NCBI RefSeq assembly: GCF_020559915.1 | Contig: NZ_JAJCLZ010000003.1 | Span: forward strand, 62,001-126,000 | Source: Ruminococcus sp. 210702-SL.1.03 | GTDB lineage: Bacteria > Bacillota > Clostridia > Oscillospirales > Ruminococcaceae | Length of the DNA: 64,000 nt | Direction: 5' to 3' | Part shown: in pieces, positions 49,058-57,392 of the stretch | How positions within the stretch are numbered: the stretch's first letter is position 1 | How the letters are laid out: each line of letters begins with the position of its first letter | Notes under the pieces: generated by a model | What the model was told of the DNA's origin: nothing | Seen by the model: the letters and a program-made list of their open reading frames with translations, nothing else | The model's database searches: none | Program-made: the position numbers and the translations under genes

Positions 49058-51250
49058 ATGTCAGTTTTTTTTGATGAAAAAAATATGAGCTTCAAGCTTA
49101 CTGCGGGCGAGAGCTGCTATATGCTCAAAGTCGCTCCCGGCGGCTATCTGGCTCACGTTTATTACGGCAAGGACCTGCCCGACGAAGACCTTTCTTATCT
49201 GCTTCGTCTGGACGAGAACCCTTTTACGCCTGAAACAAACGACCGCGATAAGGCTTGCTATATGGATACTCTGCCCTTTGAGTACCCCTGCTTCGGGCTG
49301 GGCGATTACCGCGAGCACGCTTTCTCGATAATGGATAAGAACGGCGCTTCTACCTGCGACCTGCGCTATAAGTCGCACAAGATCTATAAGGGCAAGCCCG
49401 CGCTGGAGGGTCTGCCTGCTACTTTCGCAAACACCCCCGAAGAGGCTGAAACGCTCGAGATAACTATGGAGGATAAGCCTGCGGGTCTTGAAGCAGACCT
49501 TATCTACACCGCGTTTGCGGGTCTGAACGCCATCGCGCGCTCGGTAGTTATCCGCAACGTTGGCGGCGATAACGTAAAGCTTACCCGCGTTTACTCCGCC
49601 TGCGTAGAGTTCGACGACGAGAAGATGGATATGATAACCCTAAACGGCTCTTGGGCACGCGAGCGCGCTATGGAACGCTGCCGCCTGCACGTCGGCAAGC
49701 AGATAATCGACTCTATGCGCGGCGAATCTTCGCACCAGAACAACCCCTTCACCGCTCTTTGCAGACACAATGCCGATGAGGACAGCGGCGAGGTATACGG
49801 CTTTAATTTCGTATACTCGGGCAACTTCGTTTCCGAAGCGGAAGTTACTCAGCACAGAAAGACCCGCTACCTGATGGGTATAAATTCCTGCGACTTTGAA
49901 TGGCTGCTCGAGCCGGGCGAGAAATTCACCGCCCCCGAGGTCATCATGGTATACTCCGACGAAGGTCTGGGCAAGATGAGCCGCACCTTCCACGATCTTT
50001 ACAGAAACAACCTTATCCGCGGCGAATACAAGGATAAGCGCCGCCCGATACTGATAAACAACTGGGAAGCCACCTACTTCAACTTCACCGCTGAAAAGCT
50101 GGTGCAGATAGCTGAGCAGGCTTCTAAACTGGGCATAGAGATGCTCGTAATGGACGACGGCTGGTTCGGTCACCGCGACGCCGATAACTCCTCGCTGGGC
50201 GACTGGTTCGTTTACGAAAAGAAGCTCGAGGGCGGTCTGAAAGCGCTCGTTGACAAGGTAAACGCGCTGGGCATGAAGTTCGGCATTTGGTTCGAGCCTG
50301 AGATGATCTCGCCCGACTCTGAGCTTTACAAGGCCCACCCCGATTGGGCTATACAGGTAAAGGGAAGAGAGCTTACACTCTGCCGCGAGCAGTATGTTCT
50401 CGACTATTCGCGTGAGGACGTTCGCGACTACGTTTACGGCATGATGAAGAAGATACTCGACAGCGCGAACATCGAGTACATAAAGTGGGATATGAACCGC
50501 CAGCTTACAGAAGTGGCCTCAAACAGCCTGCCTAAGGAGCGACAGAGAGAGCTTTGGCACAGATACGTTCTCGGAGTTTACGACCTTATGAACAGACTTA
50601 CTGCCGATTATCCGCACCTGCTGCTTGAGAACTGCTCTGGCGGCGGCGCAAGATTTGACGCGGGTATGCTTTACTACTCGCCGCAGATCTGGTGCTCGGA
50701 CGATACCGACGCCATCGAAAGACTGAAAATACAGTACGGCACATCTATGTGCTACCCCTGCTCGGCTATGGGCGCGCACGTTTCCGACTGCCCGAACCAC
50801 ACCGTTGGCAGAACTACGCCTTTCACCACCCGCGGCCATGTAGCTATGGTAGGTACTTTCGGCTACGAGCTTGACGTTACTAAGATACCCGAAGAGGACA
50901 GAAACGCTATCCCCGGTCAGATCGCCGAGTTCAACAAGTACAACAAGCTGGTGCGCACCGGCGACCATTACCGCATAGGCAATATGTTCGAGGACAACAC
51001 TTGGGACGCTTGGATGTTCGTAGCTAAGGACAAGGGCGAGGCGCTCTTCGAGTTCGTACAGGTGCTCTCCCGTCCGAACGAGCGCTCGCGCAGGATAAAG
51101 CTCAAGGGCTTAGAGCCGAACGCTTACTACTACGAGGAATCCAACCCCGAAGTTAAGCTTTCGGGCGCGGCTCTTATGCAGTGCGGTATAAACATCACCT
51201 CGCTTTGGGGCGATTATCAGTCGAAGATACTGCACTTCATCAAGGCGTGA
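49058..51250 (+). CDS. GH36 alpha-galactosidase
   Basis: A 730-residue enzyme colinear with family 36 alpha-galactosidases. The nucleophile is Asp478 in YIKWDMNRQ and the acid/base is Asp548 in WCSDDTDA, the same numbers as in the well studied Geobacillus enzymes. No signal peptide, so it is cytoplasmic and would act on imported raffinose-type sugars or galactomanno-oligosaccharides. GCGGAGG lies before the ATG, with a good promoter upstream. It is followed by a PAS-like gene and the GH74 gene, with a cre-like site between. Confidence 0.96.
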   Translation: MSVFFDEKNMSFKLTAGESCYMLKVAPGGYLAHVYYGKDLPDEDLSYLLRLDENPFTPETNDRDKACYMDTLPFEYPCFGLGDYREHAFSIMDKNGASTCDLRYKSHKIYKGKPALEGLPATFANTPEEAETLEITMEDKPAGLEADLIYTAFAGLNAIARSVVIRNVGGDNVKLTRVYSACVEFDDEKMDMITLNGSWARERAMERCRLHVGKQIIDSMRGESSHQNNPFTALCRHNADEDSGEVYGFNFVYSGNFVSEAEVTQHRKTRYLMGINSCDFEWLLEPGEKFTAPEVIMVYSDEGLGKMSRTFHDLYRNNLIRGEYKDKRRPILINNWEATYFNFTAEKLVQIAEQASKLGIEMLVMDDGWFGHRDADNSSLGDWFVYEKKLEGGLKALVDKVNALGMKFGIWFEPEMISPDSELYKAHPDWAIQVKGRELTLCREQYVLDYSREDVRDYVYGMMKKILDSANIEYIKWDMNRQLTEVASNSLPKERQRELWHRYVLGVYDLMNRLTADYPHLLLENCSGGGARFDAGMLYYSPQIWCSDDTDAIERLKIQYGTSMCYPCSAMGAHVSDCPNHTVGRTTPFTTRGHVAMVGTFGYELDVTKIPEEDRNAIPGQIAEFNKYNKLVRTGDHYRIGNMFEDNTWDAWMFVAKDKGEALFEFVQVLSRPNERSRRIKLKGLEPNAYYYEESNPEVKLSGAALMQCGINITSLWGDYQSKILHFIKA

Positions 51251-51318
51251 TATACTGAATTAAAATTTCGCTGCATCTGTCAGAAAGGGCGGGCTGCGGC
51301 GAATTTTAAGGATAAAAA

Positions 51319-51332
51319 TGTAAACGTTATCA
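51319..51332. promoter_or_regulatory. cre-like site before the PAS/GH74 genes
   Basis: TGTAAACGTTATCA fits the cre consensus TGWAANCGNTNWCA at every position. It lies just before the ribosome site of the PAS-like gene and about 70 bases after the GH36 stop, so it may act by roadblock. Confidence 0.65.
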
Positions 51333-51354
51333 TTAAAACAGGAGGGTAACGGAA

Positions 51355-51726
51355 ATGGATAATAATTACTTCAAAAGCGTTATCGACGCCGACGAAGCGC
51401 CCGTAGTTATCTGCGATCTAAGCCACACGGTGGTCTACATGAACCCCACGGCTGTAAAGAGGTACGAAAAACGCGGCGGCGCGGCGCTGATAGGCAGGTC
51501 GCTGATGGGCTGTCACAACGCCGACTCTAACAGTAAGATAGAGCGCGTGATAGCGTGGTTCAAAAAGGACCCCGCCAACAACAAGGTATACACTTTTCGC
51601 AATGAAAAGGAAAACAAGGACGTGTACATGATAGCCCTAAGAAACGACGGCGGTGAGCTGATAGGCTATTACGAAAAGCACGAGTACAGAAATATCGAGA
51701 GCATGGCGCTTTACGATATTGACTGA
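51355..51726 (+). CDS. Small PAS-domain-like protein
   Basis: 123 residues. VVICDLSHTVVYMNPTAVKRYEKR is a typical PAS start, and GRSLMGCHNADSNSKIERVIAWF followed by VYMIALRNDGGELIGYYEKHEYRN resembles the PAS-like part of DUF438 proteins. No output domain is attached, so it may act as a free sensor or partner protein. The ligand is not predictable; the CH pair could bind a cofactor. GGAGGG lies 10 bases upstream. It sits between GH36 and GH74 and just behind a cre-like site, which suggests carbon control. Confidence 0.75.
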   Translation: MDNNYFKSVIDADEAPVVICDLSHTVVYMNPTAVKRYEKRGGAALIGRSLMGCHNADSNSKIERVIAWFKKDPANNKVYTFRNEKENKDVYMIALRNDGGELIGYYEKHEYRNIESMALYDID

Positions 51727-51750
51727 GCTGGACAAGGAGAATTTTAGCAT

Positions 51751-54036
51751 ATGAAGATGAAAAAGCTTGCGGCGCTGGTATGCGCTGCGGTGTTCGCGGC
51801 GGGCGTGCTTGGCGGCTGCGCGGGCAAGGATAAAAAGACCGACTCGGCTGCCGACGCTAAGACCATAAGCGCCGACGAATATTACAACGCTCAGCACGTA
51901 GATACGGGCTGGGAGTGGGGCAACGCCACGATAATGGCGGGCGGATTTATCCCGAACATTATCTACAACCCCACCGAAGAGGGCGTAGTTTACGCGCGTA
52001 CCGATATGGGCGGCGCTTACAAGATCGACAAGGAAACGGGCAAGTGGAAGTGCATGACCGACTTCATCGGCGGCGACGACTGGAACTTGAACGGCGCCGA
52101 GAGCATCGCCACCGACCCCGTAGAGCCTAACCGCGTTTATATGGCGGCGGGCACATACACAAATTCGGCGGGCGCTATAATGGTTTCCGACGACTACGGC
52201 GAGAACTGGCTGAAGGTAGACGTAGATTTCCGCATGGGCGCGAACGAGGTCGGCAGAGGCTGTGGCGAAAGACTTCAGGTAGACCCCTGCGACAACAGCA
52301 TTCTCTACTACGGCTCGCGCTCGGACGGACTTTTCAGATCCACCGATTATGGCAGGAGCTGGAATAAAGTTGAGAGTTTCCCGACCACGGGCGGCTACAT
52401 CGAGGAAGGCTACTCTATCGGCATAACATGGGTGGCTTTCGATAAAAGCTCGGGCAGCAAGGGCAAAGCCTGCCAGACGATATTCGCTGGCGCGGCAAGA
52501 CCTACGGGCAACGTCATCTTCCGCTCAGACGACGGCGGCGAGAGCTGGAGCGAGGTAGAGAACCCCTATTACGAAAAGCTGAAAAAGAACGAGGGCATGA
52601 AGCCTGTACAGGGCGAAGTTTCCTCCGACGGCTACCTCTACTGCACGTTCGGCGACAAGGCCGGTCCGAATAACGTAATGCGCGGCTCGGTGCAGAAATA
52701 CTCCATCAAGGATAAAACTTGGGAAGAGATAACCCCCGACCTCAAATACACCTGCGGTTACAGCGGACTAAGCGTAAACCCCAACGACCCGAACATGATA
52801 GTAGTGACCACCCTCGACCTCTGGGCGGTAGTGGACAACATCTACACCAGCTTCGACGGCGGCAAGACTTGGACGGGCATATGGGACCCCGAAACGCAGA
52901 AAACCAATTACAACCTCGACATATCAGAGTGCAAATGGCTCGACTGGCAGGGTCAGCTAAAGCCGGGCTGGTGGATGACGGGCGTTTCGATAAACCCCTT
53001 CAATCCCGACGAGATAATGTACGGCACTGGCGCAACGGTATTCAAGACGGATAACCTCACAAAGTGCCAGAGCGAGCCGATAAACATTTCCGTGGCGGCT
53101 GAGGGCATAGAGCAGACGGCGATTTTCGACATAGTAGCGCCAAACGCCAACGATGAGAACGCCCCCGAGCTTTACTCTATCCTCGGCGACCTTTACGGCT
53201 TCAAGCACATGGACGTAAACAAAGCGCCTGAAGAGCATTTCGGCGACTTTAAGTCCACCTCCATCGACTGCGCTATGCTGGACTACAACATAGTCGTCCG
53301 CGCGACAGAGGAGGGCGACGCTACGCTTTATTACTCCACCGACGCCGCCGACACTTGGAACGAGATAAAGGGTCTGCCTGACGATAGCCTGAAAAAGACG
53401 GGCGGTCAGGTGAAGCTTTCGGCAGACGGCAAAACGCTGCTTTGGCAGCCGGGAGTTGCCGGCGCGAGCGCGTATATGACTAAGGACTGGGGCAAGACAT
53501 GGACGGAGCTTGCCGACCTGCCGGGCGGCTGCACTATCGAAACCGATAAGGTCAACCCCGACCGCTACTACGCAGTATACGACGGCAGATTTTACATGAC
53601 AGCCGACGGCGGAAAGAGCTGGAGCACCATCACGGAATTCCTGCTTTCAAACTTCACGCTAGAGGCTGCGGCGGATACTGAGGGCGACCTTTGGATAGGC
53701 GCGGGCAACGGCGGAGTTTACTATCTCGACGCTGACGGCGACGCACAGCTTACACGCGTATCTGATGCAGTGCAGGATTGCTCGGTGGTAACGCTCGGCA
53801 AGGCGGCTGACGGCGCGGACTACATGACTCTTTACATGATAGGCGAAGCGAACAACGAGGGTCACGGCGTGTATATGTCCACCGACAAGGGCGTTTCATG
53901 GAAGCGCATAAACGACGATACTGAAAAGTGGGGCAACGTAAAGAACGTTATGTCGGGCGACCCGAAGGTCTTTGGCAGAGTTTACATCGTTACCGACGGC
54001 AGAGGTATCATAATGGGAAATATCAAGAGCGAATAA
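51751..54036 (+). CDS. GH74-type lipoprotein (xyloglucanase-like)
   Basis: 761 residues. A signal peptide with lipobox LGGC (Cys23) indicates a surface lipoprotein. The rest matches the two seven-bladed propellers of family 74, with ASP-box-like repeats (SDDYGENW, STDYGRSW, SDDGGESW, SFDGGKTW). The first catalytic Asp is Asp85 in VYARTDMGGAYK. The region around WWMTGVSINPFNPDEIMYGTGA corresponds to the second active-site region, but a matching acid could not be placed. It would cut xyloglucan outside the cell, feeding the GH31 alpha-xylosidase. GGAGAA is a weak ribosome site. Confidence 0.87.
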   Translation: MKMKKLAALVCAAVFAAGVLGGCAGKDKKTDSAADAKTISADEYYNAQHVDTGWEWGNATIMAGGFIPNIIYNPTEEGVVYARTDMGGAYKIDKETGKWKCMTDFIGGDDWNLNGAESIATDPVEPNRVYMAAGTYTNSAGAIMVSDDYGENWLKVDVDFRMGANEVGRGCGERLQVDPCDNSILYYGSRSDGLFRSTDYGRSWNKVESFPTTGGYIEEGYSIGITWVAFDKSSGSKGKACQTIFAGAARPTGNVIFRSDDGGESWSEVENPYYEKLKKNEGMKPVQGEVSSDGYLYCTFGDKAGPNNVMRGSVQKYSIKDKTWEEITPDLKYTCGYSGLSVNPNDPNMIVVTTLDLWAVVDNIYTSFDGGKTWTGIWDPETQKTNYNLDISECKWLDWQGQLKPGWWMTGVSINPFNPDEIMYGTGATVFKTDNLTKCQSEPINISVAAEGIEQTAIFDIVAPNANDENAPELYSILGDLYGFKHMDVNKAPEEHFGDFKSTSIDCAMLDYNIVVRATEEGDATLYYSTDAADTWNEIKGLPDDSLKKTGGQVKLSADGKTLLWQPGVAGASAYMTKDWGKTWTELADLPGGCTIETDKVNPDRYYAVYDGRFYMTADGGKSWSTITEFLLSNFTLEAAADTEGDLWIGAGNGGVYYLDADGDAQLTRVSDAVQDCSVVTLGKAADGADYMTLYMIGEANNEGHGVYMSTDKGVSWKRINDDTEKWGNVKNVMSGDPKVFGRVYIVTDGRGIIMGNIKSE

Positions 54037-54060
54037 TTCGCCGCGATAAGCAAAAAATAA

Positions 54061-54090
54061 GGCTGACGTTTAATGGCGTCAGCCTTTTTG
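54061..54090. terminator. Bidirectional terminator after the GH74 gene
   Basis: GGCTGACG pairs with CGTCAGCC around 8 bases. A T run follows on the plus strand and TTATTTTTT on the minus strand. Confidence 0.9.
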
Positions 54091-54095
54091 TGTTC

Positions 54096-54959
54096 TTAAA
54101 TTTTTTTGCGGTAGATAAGCCCTTTGCCATGCAGGTAGTCGAACCGCAGAACTATCGTCAGCATACAGAAAAGCTCGCTTATCAGAAAGAATATCAGCGT
54201 CGCGAAAGGCACTGAGTAGCCGCTCGGCTCAGTTATCATGCCGCGCAGCTCGGAGAACATCAGCGAGGGGTGGACGAGCATATAGCCGAAAGTCTTTGCG
54301 TGCAGCCCGCGGTACTTGAACGTAAATTCGTAAGCGTTCATCTCGTGCGCCTTTTTCATCGACTTTTCGACCTCCTGCGGGGTGCTGCCGAGTATGTCGG
54401 AAAATCCGCAGTAGTCCCAAAGGCTCTCGCTGTTGATAGTTTTCAGTTCTTCGGCGGAGAGCTGCGAAAGCTTTTCGTCGCTCATGCCATCGAGCACTAT
54501 CGAAGCGGGCGCGGCTTTCATCTGCTGCATAAAGTCCTCAGCACCGCTGTAATCCTCAAGGTAGCTTTCGTACCCCGCGAAGTAGTAAACGTCCGCCTCG
54601 GTCTTTTTCATGTAGCGGTAAACGCTGAGTGCGTAATCATGGCTGACGTAGTAGCTGAAAACAGCGGGCATCGCGAGCACAAAGCCTGCCGCGCAGAGTA
54701 TAGCGGCGGCACGCAGGTCGCGCACGCGGCGCAGCACGGCGTAAAGCTTTACCAGCGAGCCGGGCAGCAGGCAAAGCACCGCCGCGCATAGCAGCGAGAT
54801 GACCGCCGCCACGTCAGAGCCGCATATCAGCGCGAGCAGCATACCCGCCGCTGAGCAGAGCAGCGCCGAGAATATCAGCACCGCTCCGAACTGCACCGTG
54901 AAAATTGGGCGGCGCGGCTTTGGCAGAGGTTTGCCCTCGGTATTATTTTTTTTCTGCAT
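54096..54959 (-). CDS. Polytopic membrane protein of unknown function
   Basis: About 288 residues with membrane segments near 22-42, 47-68, 77-98 and 250-272. An extracytoplasmic region of about 150 residues (about 100-245) between the third and fourth helices contains YYFAGYESYLEDYSGAEDF and DGMSDEKLSQLSAEELKTI. I do not recognise a family. The start is ATG 54959 with AAAGGGGAAG about 9 bases upstream; a TTG further up lacks support. It lies 67 bases after the aminotransferase gene and may share its transcript. No adjacent partner hints at a role. Confidence 0.72.
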   Translation of the reverse strand: MQKKNNTEGKPLPKPRRPIFTVQFGAVLIFSALLCSAAGMLLALICGSDVAAVISLLCAAVLCLLPGSLVKLYAVLRRVRDLRAAAILCAAGFVLAMPAVFSYYVSHDYALSVYRYMKKTEADVYYFAGYESYLEDYSGAEDFMQQMKAAPASIVLDGMSDEKLSQLSAEELKTINSESLWDYCGFSDILGSTPQEVEKSMKKAHEMNAYEFTFKYRGLHAKTFGYMLVHPSLMFSELRGMITEPSGYSVPFATLIFFLISELFCMLTIVLRFDYLHGKGLIYRKKI

Positions 54960-55026
54960 AAATTTTCGCTTCCCCTTTCGCAAAATGTGTGAAGGTCAAA
55001 GTGGTTATCTGTGCAAATAGTGAGTA

Positions 55027-56259
55027 TCAGTTCTGTTTGTAGTCGGCGAGGAATTCTTTCAGCCCCTGCATTGAAGCGCTGAGGGTATCCATATCGGGCA
55101 GATAAACTATGCGGAAATGGTCGGGAGCGCCCCAGTGGAAGCCGCCGCCGTGTACCAGCAGTATCTTTTTCTCGCGCAGGAAGTCGAGCACGAACTGCTC
55201 GTCGTTGGTAATGCCGAACTTCTTGATATCCATTTTTGGGAATATGTAGAAAGCCGCCTTGGGCTTTACCGCCGAGATTCCGTCGATGCTGTTGAGCGCA
55301 TTGTAGATAAACTCGCGCTGATCGTAGATCCTGCCGCCGGGGAGGAGAAGCGGGTCTTTTTTGCCGAAGCTGGCGGGGTCTAGGGCGGTGGCTACCATAT
55401 GCTGCGCGGGCACATTTGAGCAAAGGCGCATGGAGGAGAGCATATTCAGCCCCTCGATATAGCCGCGCGCCGCCTTTTTGTTGCCCGAAAGGCTCATCCA
55501 GCCGATGCGGAAGCCCGCCGACATATGCGATTTTGAAAGTCCGCTGAATGTGATGCAGAAAACATCGTCCCCCGCGAGGGAAGCGATAGAGGTGTGCACC
55601 GCGTCGTCCATCAGCAGGCGGTCGTAGATCTCGTCAGAGAAGATTATCAGCCCGTTTTCGCGCGCGACTTCCACTATCTGCATGAGCAGGTCTTTTTCGT
55701 ATACCGCGCCGGTAGGGTTGTTCGGGTTTATGATAACTATAGCCTTGGTGTTCGGCGTTATCTTTTTCTTTATGTCCTCGATGTCGGGGTTCCAGTCGGC
55801 GCTTTCGTCGCAGACGTAGTGTACGGCCGTGCCGCCCGCGAGGGTAACTGAAGCTGTCCAGAGCGGGTAGTCGGGCGAAGGCACGAGCACTTCGTCGCCG
55901 CTGTCGAGCAGGCCTTGCATAGACATGGTGATAAGCTCGGAAACGCCGTTGCCGGTGTAAATATCGGCGGGGGTAACGCCCTTTATTCCGCGGTATTCGT
56001 CGTAGCGGATTATCGCTTCGCGCGCGGCGATTATGCCGTGAGAATCGCTGTAACCCTGCGCAAGGGGCAGCGAGGAGGACATGACCTGCATAACGTCATC
56101 AGGCGCGTTGAAGCCGAAAGTGGCGGGGTTGCCGATATTTAGCTTTAATATCTTTTCGCCCGCGGCTTCCATCATATTGGCCTCGTCCATAACAGGACCT
56201 CTTATATCGTAGCAAACATGGTCAAGCTTGTGTGATTTTGCAAATTCTCTCATTTTCAT
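55027..56259 (-). CDS. Class I/II PLP aminotransferase (alanine/aspartate type)
   Basis: 410 residues. The PLP lysine is in SGLSKSHMSAGFRIGWM, with NPNNPTGAVY, SDEIYDRLL and the YTGNGVSELI-like TGNGVSELI segments of fold type I. The N-terminus KSHKLDHVCYDIRGPVMDEA is typical of the AlaT-like group that makes alanine or aspartate from pyruvate or oxaloacetate. The start ATG 56259 has TAGGAGG 6 bases upstream; a longer frame from 56307 lacks one. A full-consensus promoter is at 56299-56327 and a small hairpin lies in the leader. Confidence 0.93.
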   Translation of the reverse strand: MKMREFAKSHKLDHVCYDIRGPVMDEANMMEAAGEKILKLNIGNPATFGFNAPDDVMQVMSSSLPLAQGYSDSHGIIAAREAIIRYDEYRGIKGVTPADIYTGNGVSELITMSMQGLLDSGDEVLVPSPDYPLWTASVTLAGGTAVHYVCDESADWNPDIEDIKKKITPNTKAIVIINPNNPTGAVYEKDLLMQIVEVARENGLIIFSDEIYDRLLMDDAVHTSIASLAGDDVFCITFSGLSKSHMSAGFRIGWMSLSGNKKAARGYIEGLNMLSSMRLCSNVPAQHMVATALDPASFGKKDPLLLPGGRIYDQREFIYNALNSIDGISAVKPKAAFYIFPKMDIKKFGITNDEQFVLDFLREKKILLVHGGGFHWGAPDHFRIVYLPDMDTLSASMQGLKEFLADYKQN

Positions 56260-56272
56260 GATACCTCCTAAG

Positions 56273-56289
56273 CCGAAAAAAATTCGGCA
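56273..56289 (-). other. Leader hairpin before the aminotransferase gene
   Basis: GCCGAA/TTCGGC arms around 5 bases lie immediately upstream of the TAGGAGG ribosome site on the minus strand. Confidence 0.4.
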
Positions 56290-56298
56290 GATAATATT

Positions 56299-56327
56299 AT
56301 TATACACCCGCGGCGGAAGATTGTCAA
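56299..56327 (-). promoter_or_regulatory. Promoter of the aminotransferase gene
   Basis: Minus-strand TTGACA, 17-base spacer, TATAAT: full consensus. Confidence 0.82.
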
Positions 56328-56368
56328 GCGCGGCGATCTTGTAATCTTCAAATATGCAAAATTAGCAC

Positions 56369-56397
56369 TTTACAAAGCTTCAAAAATGTGATATATT
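56369..56397 (+). promoter_or_regulatory. Promoter of the yitT-like gene
   Basis: TTTACA, 17-base spacer, TATATT, about 35 bases before the start. Confidence 0.5.
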
Positions 56398-56429
56398 AAA
56401 GGTATAAAATACGGCAGGGAGGTGCAGAT

Positions 56430-57311
56430 ATGAAAAAACGATCATCGGTGGATAAGAAAACGCTGAGAAAAGACGCGGCTACGCTTGCGGCAGTAACGGC
56501 GGCGGCTTTCATCATGGCGCTGAATACCAAAACTTTTGTAAACACGGGCGGGCTGTACCCCGGCGGCATAACGGGGCTGACGATACTGATACAGCGCGCC
56601 GTGCAGGAGCTTGCGGGCTTTACGCTGCCTTTCAGCGCGGTAAATATTTTGCTCAACGTTTTCCCCGTGTACATCGGCTTTAGGCACATCGGCAAGAAAT
56701 TCACGGCTTTTTCCTGTGTAATGATACTGCTGAACAGCTTTTTCACCGACCTTATCCCGAACCATATCATCACAGAGGACGTGCTTCTCATCGCGATATT
56801 CGGCGGCATTATCAACGGCGTGGCGATAAGCCTTTGCCTGAACACGGGCGCGACTTCGGGCGGCACGGATTTCATCTCGATATACCTTTCGGAAAAGAGA
56901 GGTATGGATTCTTTTGATCTGATACTCGGCTTCAATTCCGTGATACTTTGCACCGCGGGACTGATGTTCGGCTGGGACAAAGCGCTGTACTCTATAATTT
57001 TCCAGTACGCTTCGACGGCTGTACTTCATATGCTGTACAAAAAATTTCAGCAGAGCACCATGCTCATCGTGACCACAAAGCCGCACGAGGTCGCGCAGGC
57101 GATATACGACGTAAGCCGCCACGGCGCGACTATACTGGAGGGCGAAGGCTCTTACGAACACTGCGAGCGGCAGGTGGTGTACTCGGTGGTATCGGCGGCG
57201 CAGAGCAAGCGCGTGATACGCGCGGTGAAACAGACCGACCAGAGCGCTTTCATAAACGAGGTGAAAACGCAGAAGCTTTCGGGACGTTTTTATCAGCCGA
57301 AAGAAAATTGA
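56430..57311 (+). CDS. YitT-family membrane protein (DUF161 + DUF2179)
   Basis: 293 residues with about five membrane helices (DUF161-type, NTKTFVNTGGLYPGGITGLTIL and FGGIINGVAISLCLNTGATSGGTDFISIY). A cytoplasmic DUF2179 domain follows at about 215-290, with TTKPHEVAQAIYDVSRHGATILEGEGSY. The family is widespread in Firmicutes and probably transports or senses something unknown. GGGAGGTGCAG precedes the ATG. It is divergent to the aminotransferase gene and followed by fprA with its own promoter. Confidence 0.9.
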   Translation: MKKRSSVDKKTLRKDAATLAAVTAAAFIMALNTKTFVNTGGLYPGGITGLTILIQRAVQELAGFTLPFSAVNILLNVFPVYIGFRHIGKKFTAFSCVMILLNSFFTDLIPNHIITEDVLLIAIFGGIINGVAISLCLNTGATSGGTDFISIYLSEKRGMDSFDLILGFNSVILCTAGLMFGWDKALYSIIFQYASTAVLHMLYKKFQQSTMLIVTTKPHEVAQAIYDVSRHGATILEGEGSYEHCERQVVYSVVSAAQSKRVIRAVKQTDQSAFINEVKTQKLSGRFYQPKEN

Positions 57312-57330
57312 ATTTTTGCGCGAAAGCTAT

Positions 57331-57359
57331 TGCAAAATGTGAACCAATATGGTATAATA
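57331..57359 (+). promoter_or_regulatory. Promoter of the flavodiiron gene
   Basis: TTGCAA, 17-base spacer, TATAAT, 34 bases before the start. Confidence 0.7.
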
Positions 57360-57392
57360 TCAATAAAGATAAAGTATAACTGGAGGTAGAAA

